Below the pieces are notes generated by a model that was given only the letters and a program-made list of their open reading frames with translations, was not told the origin of the DNA and did no database searches. 6,981 bases of DNA from contig JAMNXK010000107.1 in the NCBI GenBank assembly GCA_023653245.1, positions 1 to 6,981 of the forward strand. Direction: 5' to 3'. A program made the position numbers and the translations under genes. Each line of letters starts with the position of its first letter. Position 1 is the stretch's first letter. The DNA comes from Tagaea sp. (GTDB lineage Bacteria > Pseudomonadota > Alphaproteobacteria > CACIAM-22H2). Below are positions 1 to 6,981 of this stretch, one piece after another.

Positions 1-2634
<2,634 letters not shown>

Positions 2635-2637
2635 GCG

Positions 2638-3375
2638 ATGGTCTTCCACGATCTGATCGATCTTTATGCGCGCGAGGGCTTCGCGGTGGGCGGGGCGGTG
2701 AGTCCGTTCCTGCATCCCGAGCTCAATCCCAACGCGGGCAAGGATCTGACGGGGATGTATATCTACCGCGACGGCGAGAACCGGGCGGTCAGCGGCGGCG
2801 GGATTTCGCTGTCGGAGGTCTATCTGATCGAAACGTTGGGCGCCGCGCGCCCCGCCACGCGCGTGTTCGGGATCGGCTGTTCGTTCGGCTGGAGCACGTT
2901 CGCACTGGCGCTATCCAATCCGGGTGCGAAGGTCGTGGCGATCGACATCGCCCACGGCACGTCGGCCGAGGGCCTCGATCTCACCAACGCGATCGCCAAG
3001 CGCAACGGGCTGAACGTGAAGGGCGTGCTCGCCAGCTCGCCCGAGGGCGTGGCGCCGACGGTGGCGGCCGAATTCGACGGTCCGCTCGATCTCGTGTTCA
3101 TCGACGCCGATCACACCGACAAGGCGCAGCTTGCCGACTACGAAGCCGTCCGTCCGCATCTCGCACCCGACGCCGTGGTGCTGTTCCACGACGTTTTCCT
3201 GTGCTCGATGACCGCGAGTTTCTCCGCGATCGCGCGCCGCGCATCGGCGCACGACGCCTATATCCTGTCGCGCACCGCCACGGGGATCGGCATCCTGGTG
3301 CCCAAGCAGGCGCCGCCGGCGCTGCGCCAAGCGGTCGCCGCGTTCCGCGATCCCTTCGCGGCCATTCCGGTCTAG
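2638..3375 (+). CDS. class I SAM-dependent methyltransferase-like protein (Methyltransf_24 type)
   Basis: The 245-aa protein looks like a cytoplasmic Rossmann-fold methyltransferase. An N-terminal region (about 1-70, including ISLSEVYLIETL) leads into a motif-I-like glycine loop, VFGIGCSFGWST (76-87). Next come strand 2 ending in AID with the acidic D103, expected to hold the SAM ribose, a strand-4 DLVFIDADHTD (151-161), and LFHDV (182-186). The FIDADH and FHDV blocks are typical of the Methyltransf_24 group of small-molecule and sugar O-methyltransferases. Substrate cannot be told from sequence. GAGG at 2627-2630 is a reasonable ribosome site for the ATG at 2638. It starts 3 bases after queF and ends 4 bases before a paralogue, so it is probably part of the queuosine operon. 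A role in tRNA modification is possible but not shown. The fold and family are fairly secure; the function is unknown. Confidence 0.75.
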   Translation: MVFHDLIDLYAREGFAVGGAVSPFLHPELNPNAGKDLTGMYIYRDGENRAVSGGGISLSEVYLIETLGAARPATRVFGIGCSFGWSTFALALSNPGAKVVAIDIAHGTSAEGLDLTNAIAKRNGLNVKGVLASSPEGVAPTVAAEFDGPLDLVFIDADHTDKAQLADYEAVRPHLAPDAVVLFHDVFLCSMTASFSAIARRASAHDAYILSRTATGIGILVPKQAPPALRQAVAAFRDPFAAIPV

Positions 3376-3379
3376 CCCG

Positions 3380-4090
3380 ATGCTGTTCGCCCGCGTCGCC
3401 GCGTTGTTCGAGGCCGAGGGGTTCACCCTGCGCAGCTCGATCAGCCCGTTCATGCTCCAGTCGTTGGACGTCAATCCCGACCGCGACGGCACGCTCACCC
3501 ATTTGCTGCGCGCCGATCGCGATTGGCGCGTGGCGTCGGGTGCCGCGTCGCTGAGCGAGATCTACCTGTTCGAAGCTTTGGCGCGCGCGCTGCGTCCGGC
3601 GCGGATTTTCGCGCACGGCATCGGCGCGGGCTGGACGCCGGTCGCCTTGGCGCTGGCGTTTCCCGAAGCGCGCGTTTGGGCGATCGGCGGCGCGCCCGCG
3701 GCGTTGACGCTGATCGACCGGCTCGCCGCCAAGCATCGTCTGGCCTTGTCGACGGGCAAGCCCGACGGCGCCGCCGAACTGATCTTCATCGATTCGGCGC
3801 CGGCGGATATCGCCCAGGAAGCGGCGTTCGCGTCCGCGCGGCCGTTCTGCGGGCCCGATACGCTGGTGCTGTTCCAGGGTGTCGCGGTGCGAAAGACCCA
3901 TGCCAGTTTCGAGACCATCGCCGCGTCGCTGCCGGACCATCGCGCGGCGATCCTGACGCGCACGTCGTCGGGCGTGGGCGCGCTGGTGCCCGCGAACGCG
4001 CCGCCGGAAGTCGCGCGCGCGATCGCCGGTTTCGTGGATCCGATGTTCAGCGCGCCGGCGCGCGCGGCACCATCGGGCCCGGCGGGTTGA
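3380..4090 (+). CDS. diverged tandem paralogue of the preceding methyltransferase-like protein, possible pseudoenzyme
   Basis: The 236-aa product aligns along its whole length with the protein encoded just upstream. Shared blocks are EGF...SPF near the N-terminus, SLSEIYLFEAL (58-68), a glycine loop HGIGAGWTP (79-87), ELIFID (133-138), LVLFQGV (162-168) and the C-terminal ILTRTSSGVGALVPANAPP. Key positions are altered. The acidic residue after strand 2 is Gly103 (AIG instead of AID), FIDADH has become FIDSAP, and LFHD has become LFQG. About 18 residues between strand 2 and FID are also missing. Cofactor binding and catalysis in the usual way are therefore doubtful. The frame is nevertheless intact, which argues for a retained role, for example as a partner subunit of the first protein. 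No clear Shine-Dalgarno sequence precedes the ATG, which lies 4 bases after the previous stop, so coupling is likely. The 3' end overlaps the convergent protease gene by 44 bases. Confidence 0.7.
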   Translation: MLFARVAALFEAEGFTLRSSISPFMLQSLDVNPDRDGTLTHLLRADRDWRVASGAASLSEIYLFEALARALRPARIFAHGIGAGWTPVALALAFPEARVWAIGGAPAALTLIDRLAAKHRLALSTGKPDGAAELIFIDSAPADIAQEAAFASARPFCGPDTLVLFQGVAVRKTHASFETIAASLPDHRAAILTRTSSGVGALVPANAPPEVARAIAGFVDPMFSAPARAAPSGPAG

Positions 4091-5105
4091 GGTCGACGAT
4101 TTCGACCGGAATCAGCACGCGCTGGCCGTCGCGGCGCACGTCCAGCGTGGCGCGATTGCCCACGCCCGCGCGCTCGAACGCGGCGGACAGGTCGGGCACG
4201 TTGCGCACCGGCCTTCCGTCGATCGCCGCGATCACGTCGCCCAGCCGCCGGTTCTCCTGATCGAAGGGGCGAAGGCCCGCGCGCGAAGCGGGCGTGTTGG
4301 GCGCGACCTGCACGACCACGACGCCGTCGGCACCCAGGCGCTCGGCTTCGTCTTCGGCGGCGATCACCACGCCGATGCCCGCGCGCGCGATGCGCCCGTC
4401 GCGCACCAGGATGGGCACCACGCGCTCGACGACTTCCATCGGCACGGCGAAGCCGATGCCCGCCGACTGGCCGTTGCGCGAATAGATCGCGGTGTTGACT
4501 CCGATCATCCGCCCGCGCGAATCGAGCAGGGGCCCGCCCGAATTCCCCGGATTGATCGCCGCGTCGGTCTGCACCACGCCGGCGACTTCGCGCCCCGCCG
4601 CCGTGGGTAGGCGCCGGTCGAGCGCCGAGATGATGCCTTGGCTGAGCGAGCGGTCGAGCCCGAAGGGATTGCCGATCGCGAACACGATCTGGCCGATGCG
4701 CAAGCCCCGCGTGCTGCCGCGTTCGATGGGCCGCAGTTCGCCGACGGGCCCGTCCACGCGGATCACGGCCAGATCGAATTCCGGCGCCATGCCGACCACG
4801 CGCGCCGCGAAGCGCCGCGTGCCGTCGAAGGTCACGGTGGGCTGGCGGCCCTCGAACGCGCCTTCGAGCACGTGGGCGTTCGTGACGATATGCCCCTCGC
4901 GGTCCCAGACGATGCCCGAGCCGGCCGCTTCGCCCGGGCGCGCCTGGCCGGGCCGGGCTTGCGGGCGCGCGATCGAGATCGAGACGACCGACGGGGCGGC
5001 GCGCTCGAACAGCGCCACGATCTCGCGCTCCAGCGCGTCGAGCGCTTGGGCGGCGGCGGGGCCCGCCCAGCCGAGGGCGAAGACGAGGAAAAGGGCGTAT
5101 CGCAT
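4047..5105 (-). CDS. exported trypsin-like serine protease with one PDZ domain (HtrA/Deg family)
   Basis: The 352-aa protein begins with a signal peptide (MRYALFLVFALGWAGPAAA, probable cleavage after Ala19), so it should act in the periplasm, most likely in envelope protein quality control or regulated proteolysis. The trypsin-like domain (about 25-235) carries the full triad: His78 in TNAHVL, Asp111 in FDLAVI and Ser189 in GNSGGP. It also has the family blocks AIGNPFGL (143-150) and QTDAAINPGNSGG (179-191). One PDZ domain follows (about 243-340), with LGDVIAAIDGRPV as its ligand-groove half. A single PDZ resembles DegS, but the removable signal peptide instead of a membrane anchor makes a specific DegS or DegP assignment unsafe. 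Residues 46-61 are a Pro/Arg/Gly-rich linker with a short ARPGQ/ARPGE repeat. The start at 5105 is chosen because the signal peptide begins there; the open frame continues upstream to 5384 across the intergenic region and into the divergent gene. The ribosome site is weak. Confidence 0.93.
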   Translation of the reverse strand: MRYALFLVFALGWAGPAAAQALDALEREIVALFERAAPSVVSISIARPQARPGQARPGEAAGSGIVWDREGHIVTNAHVLEGAFEGRQPTVTFDGTRRFAARVVGMAPEFDLAVIRVDGPVGELRPIERGSTRGLRIGQIVFAIGNPFGLDRSLSQGIISALDRRLPTAAGREVAGVVQTDAAINPGNSGGPLLDSRGRMIGVNTAIYSRNGQSAGIGFAVPMEVVERVVPILVRDGRIARAGIGVVIAAEDEAERLGADGVVVVQVAPNTPASRAGLRPFDQENRRLGDVIAAIDGRPVRNVPDLSAAFERAGVGNRATLDVRRDGQRVLIPVEIVDLNPPGPMVPRAPAR

Positions 5106-5152
5106 GGACCGACTTTGCCACGTCCCGCGCGTTGACGGGAAGCGGCGGGGCG

Positions 5153-5182
5153 TAGACAGTAGGTGCAACCTCGGTCTATTAT
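5153..5182 (+). promoter_or_regulatory. predicted sigma-70-like promoter of the binding-protein gene
   Basis: TAGACA at 5153-5158 and TATTAT at 5177-5182 each differ from the consensus -35 and -10 hexamers by one base. They are separated by 18 bases. Transcription would start near 5189, leaving a leader of about 38 bases before the ATG at 5227. The stretch is noticeably AT-richer than the surrounding genes. It is a prediction from sequence alone. Confidence 0.5.
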
Positions 5183-5195
5183 CGACCGGTCGGTC
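5172..5195. promoter_or_regulatory. candidate operator: palindrome and repeats over the -10 and start site
   Basis: CGACCGGTCG at 5183-5192 is a perfect 10-base palindrome, continued by a further GGTC to 5195. A second arm, CGGTC at 5172-5176, pairs as an inverted repeat with GACCG at 5184-5188 and brackets the predicted -10 hexamer. Palindromes built from ACCG/CGGT are common among TetR-family operators, so repression of the downstream transporter genes is a reasonable guess. It lies about 80 to 90 bases upstream of the divergent protease gene and could affect that as well. No regulator gene is in the window. Confidence 0.4.
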
Positions 5196-5212
5196 AACGA
5201 ATAAATCCCACA

Positions 5213-5229
5213 GGGAGGCTCCCCCAATG
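5213..5229 (+). promoter_or_regulatory. ribosome binding site of the binding-protein gene
   Basis: GGGAGG at 5213-5218 is a strong Shine-Dalgarno match 8 bases before the ATG at 5227. It fixes the start at the beginning of an evident signal peptide, although the frame stays open far upstream, antisense to the protease gene. Confidence 0.8.
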
Positions 5230-6387
5230 CTTCGACTTTCCCGGCGTTTGGCCGTGGCGGCGATGGCCGCTCTGGCCGTCTTCGGTTTCGGCTCGGCCGA
5301 GGCGCAGCAACCGCAACCCATCCGCATTGGCGCGGTGCTCGCCGTCACCGGCGGTGCCGCGTTCCTCGGCGATCCCGCGGCCAAGACGCTGCGGCTTTAT
5401 GTCGAGCGCATCAACCGCGCGGGCGGCGTTTTGGGCCGTCCGCTCGAATTGCGGCTCTACGATTCGGCCGGCGATCCGCGCCAGGCCGTGACCTTCACCC
5501 GCCGCCTGATCGAAGACGACCGCGTGGATTTCATCATCGGCGCGTCGACCACGGGCGAGACCATGGCGATGATCGAGCTGGTCGAGGAAGCGCGCATTCC
5601 GCTCATCAGCCTCGCGGGTGCGAACGTGATCGTCGAGCCGGTCAAGCGCTGGGTGTTCAAGACCCCGCATTCGGACCGCATGGCGGTCGAGAAGATCTAC
5701 GAGGACATGCGGCGCAACAACTGGACGCGCGCCGCGATCATCGCGGGCTCGGGCGGGTTCGACCAATCCTGCCGCGCCGAAGCGCGCAGCCTGGCGGCGC
5801 GCTTCAACATCACGATCGTCGCCGACGAGACCTACGCGCCGACCGACACCGACATGACCCCGCAGCTGACCCGCATCCGCAACGCCACCCCGCAAGGGAT
5901 CGTCGGCTGCGGCTTCGGCGCGCCCACGGTCATCACGGCGCGGAATTTCCGCCAGCTCGGCATGACGGGCGTGCAGTTCTATTTCAACCACGGTGTGGCT
6001 TCGCAGCAATTCATCGACCAGTCGCAGGGTGCCGCCGAGGGCATGCGCATGCCCGTGGCGGCCTTGCTGGTCGCCGAGCAGCTGCCGGCCAACGATCCGC
6101 AGAAGGCCGTGACGATGGAGTACACGCAAGTCTATCGTCAGGCCTATAACGAGAACGTCTCGGGCTTCGGCGGCCACGCCTGGGACGCGCTGATGATCGC
6201 CCTCGAGGCGGTCCGGCGCGCGAACGGCACCGACAAGGCGCGGGTGCGCGACGAGATCGAGAAGACGACGAACTTCGTCGGCGTCGACGGCATTTTCAAC
6301 ATGACGCCGACCGACCATATGGGCCTCGACCAGCGCTCCTTCAAAATGGTCGAAGTGCGCAACAACACTTGGCGCCTGCTCTACTAG
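5227..6387 (+). CDS. periplasmic substrate-binding protein of a branched-chain amino acid-type ABC transporter (LivK-like)
   Basis: This is a 386-aa type I periplasmic binding protein (Peripla_BP_6 / Leu-Ile-Val-binding family) that would deliver a ligand to an inner-membrane ABC permease. A Sec signal peptide is clear: LRLSRRLAVAAM..., with a probable AEA cleavage after Ala26. The mature protein opens with the family's PIRIGAVLAVTGGAAFLGDP (31-50), followed by INRAGGVLGRPLELRLYDS (62-80). Next comes the hinge/ligand segment IIGASTTG...ARIPLISLAGAN (103-133) and a C-terminal lobe with GFGGHAWDALMIALEA (313-328). The family transports branched-chain amino acids, but many members bind other amino acids, amides or aromatic acids, so the ligand is not assigned. 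The mature protein has only two cysteines, C182 and C228. A LivH-type permease gene follows after 71 bases, confirming the transporter context. A promoter and an operator-like site lie just upstream. Confidence 0.93.
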   Translation: MLRLSRRLAVAAMAALAVFGFGSAEAQQPQPIRIGAVLAVTGGAAFLGDPAAKTLRLYVERINRAGGVLGRPLELRLYDSAGDPRQAVTFTRRLIEDDRVDFIIGASTTGETMAMIELVEEARIPLISLAGANVIVEPVKRWVFKTPHSDRMAVEKIYEDMRRNNWTRAAIIAGSGGFDQSCRAEARSLAARFNITIVADETYAPTDTDMTPQLTRIRNATPQGIVGCGFGAPTVITARNFRQLGMTGVQFYFNHGVASQQFIDQSQGAAEGMRMPVAALLVAEQLPANDPQKAVTMEYTQVYRQAYNENVSGFGGHAWDALMIALEAVRRANGTDKARVRDEIEKTTNFVGVDGIFNMTPTDHMGLDQRSFKMVEVRNNTWRLLY

Positions 6388-6413
6388 GCGCCGGCAAACG
6401 GGGTACAAAGGGC

Positions 6414-6436
6414 GGGGGCCGGGCGTTCCGGCCCCC
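6414..6436 (+). terminator. GC-rich hairpin between binding-protein and permease genes
   Basis: GGGGGCCGG (6414-6422) and CCGGCCCCC (6428-6436) form a perfect 9-bp stem with a 5-base loop, 27 bases after the stop of the binding-protein gene. No run of T follows, only GTTCGCTTG, so a full intrinsic terminator is unlikely. Such hairpins after binding-protein genes commonly act as partial terminators or 3' mRNA stabilisers that keep the binding protein in excess over the permease; that role here is inferred. Confidence 0.55.
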
Positions 6437-6447
6437 GTTCGCTTGAC

Positions 6448-6461
6448 GGAGCTTACGCTTG
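6448..6461 (+). promoter_or_regulatory. ribosome binding site and TTG start of the permease gene
   Basis: GGAG at 6448-6451 lies 7 bases before a TTG at 6459-6461. From this TTG the frame reads directly into a LivH-type N-terminus, and the first in-frame ATG comes only about 43 codons later, after the first conserved block. TTG is therefore the likely start. Confidence 0.75.
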
Positions 6462-6981
6462 GACGAGTTCCTGCAGTTCCTGTTCTCGGGCCTGACGCGC
6501 GGATCGATCTACGCGCTGGTCGGCATCGGCTTCGCGATCATCTACAACGCCAGCCACGTCATCAATTTCGCGCAAGGCGAGTTCGTGATGATCGGCGGCA
6601 TGTCGGCCGTGTTCATCACGGCGAATGCGGGCCTGCCGCTGATCGCGGCGATCCCGCTCGCCTTGCTGATCGCCGCCATCGCCGGCGTGGCGCTGGAGAA
6701 ATTCGCGGTCGAGCCCGCGCGCGGCGCCTCGGTCGTCACCCTCATCATCATCACCATCGGCGCGTCGATCTTCATCCGCGGCGTGGTCGAGGTCTTCATC
6801 GGCAAGCGCGATTACGCGCTGCCCGCCTTCTCGGGCGACGCGCCCATCCATATCGGCGGTGCCACGCTGCATCCGCAAAGCCTGTGGATCATGGGCACGC
6901 TGATCGCCGTCGTGATCGCGCTCAAATGGTTTTTCGACCATACGCGCCTGGGCAAGGCGATGCTCGCCACCTCGCATAACC
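6459..6981 (+). CDS. livH: branched-chain amino acid-type ABC transporter permease, LivH family (3' truncated by the window)
   Basis: The first 174 residues of an inner-membrane permease of the BPD_transp_2 / LivH family are visible. After a short amphipathic start (DEFLQFLFSGLTRGSIYAL) comes GIGFAIIYNASHVINFAQGE, the hallmark LivH N-terminal block with the conserved N-F-A-Q-G-E. Hydrophobic helices follow at about 45-60, 62-80 and 90-110, including VVTLIIITIGASIFIRG. The last visible residues, near LGKAMLATSHN, match the family's G-K-A-M-x-A segment before the cytoplasmic loop that contacts the ATPase. About 290 aa are expected in total, so roughly 60% is present. It would pair with a LivM permease and LivG/LivF ATPases, presumably beyond the right edge, and receive substrate from the binding protein encoded upstream. 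The gene begins at TTG and is readily missed by ATG-only searches. Confidence 0.92.
   Translation, partial: MDEFLQFLFSGLTRGSIYALVGIGFAIIYNASHVINFAQGEFVMIGGMSAVFITANAGLPLIAAIPLALLIAAIAGVALEKFAVEPARGASVVTLIIITIGASIFIRGVVEVFIGKRDYALPAFSGDAPIHIGGATLHPQSLWIMGTLIAVVIALKWFFDHTRLGKAMLATSHN

Noticed and set aside
3562..5121. Minus-strand open frame of 519 codons over the protease and second methyltransferase-like gene
   Set aside because: It is a different frame from the protease, is dominated by Arg/Gly/Ala and has no domain. The frame with the signal peptide and catalytic triad is clearly the real one.
5132..5157. Alternative promoter with TTGACG at 5132-5137
   Set aside because: No acceptable -10 hexamer lies 16 to 18 bases downstream; the TAGACA/TATTAT pair is better in both match and spacing.
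4492..5226. Upstream extension of the binding-protein frame by 245 codons
   Set aside because: It runs antisense to the protease and through the promoter region. The ribosome site and signal peptide place the start at 5227.
5106..5384. Upstream extension of the protease frame
   Set aside because: It would cover the whole divergent intergenic region and the start of the binding-protein gene. The signal peptide begins exactly at the ATG at 5105.
5194..6408. Minus-strand open frame of 404 codons opposite the binding-protein gene
   Set aside because: Shadow of the plus-strand gene: no motif, composition rich in Arg/His/Asp/Val, and the plus strand has a clear signal peptide and family blocks.
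6443..6979. Plus-strand ATG frame overlapping the permease gene
   Set aside because: The product is an Arg/His-rich shadow with no membrane helices, while the neighbouring frame from the TTG at 6459 encodes a LivH protein.

Overview
The window looks like ordinary chromosomal DNA of a GC-rich alphaproteobacterium, perhaps Rhodospirillales. That placement rests on base composition, protein style and a queA-tgt-queF cluster, and is an inference. It is densely coding, with six complete genes, one 3'-truncated gene and perhaps the last bases of another gene at the left edge. I see no tRNA or rRNA gene, IS element, CRISPR array or phage gene.

Left half (about 1-4090, plus strand): a tightly packed operon. 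queA, tgt and queF form a queuosine-tRNA module. QueF makes preQ1 from preQ0, Tgt inserts preQ1 at position 34 of target tRNAs, and QueA adds the cyclopentene-epoxide moiety. Each gene overlaps the next by a few bases. Two further genes follow with gaps of 3 and 4 bases. They encode a SAM-methyltransferase-like protein and its diverged tandem paralogue. The second copy has lost the acidic residue after strand 2, the downstream acid/His pair and the HD pair that the first copy keeps, so it may be a pseudoenzyme. This pair is the least explained part of the window.

Middle (4047-5105, minus strand): an exported trypsin-like serine protease with one PDZ domain (HtrA/Deg family) and an intact His-Asp-Ser triad. 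Its 3' end overlaps the 3' end of the second methyltransferase-like gene by 44 bases in convergent orientation.

Right part (5106-6981, plus strand): a 121-base divergent intergenic region holds a good sigma-70-like promoter (TAGACA, 18-base spacer, TATTAT). A CGACCGGTCG palindrome sits where transcription should start, which suggests an operator, possibly for a TetR-type regulator. Downstream are a periplasmic binding protein of the branched-chain amino acid (LivK-like) type, a perfect 9-bp GC hairpin, and the start of a LivH-type permease gene that runs off the right edge. The rest of the ABC transporter should lie beyond the window.

Three genes (queA, tgt, livH) appear to start at TTG. Searches restricted to ATG therefore mis-start queA and tgt and miss livH. 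No clearly new system is present; the points of interest are the degenerate methyltransferase pair, the start-codon architecture and the operator-like site.
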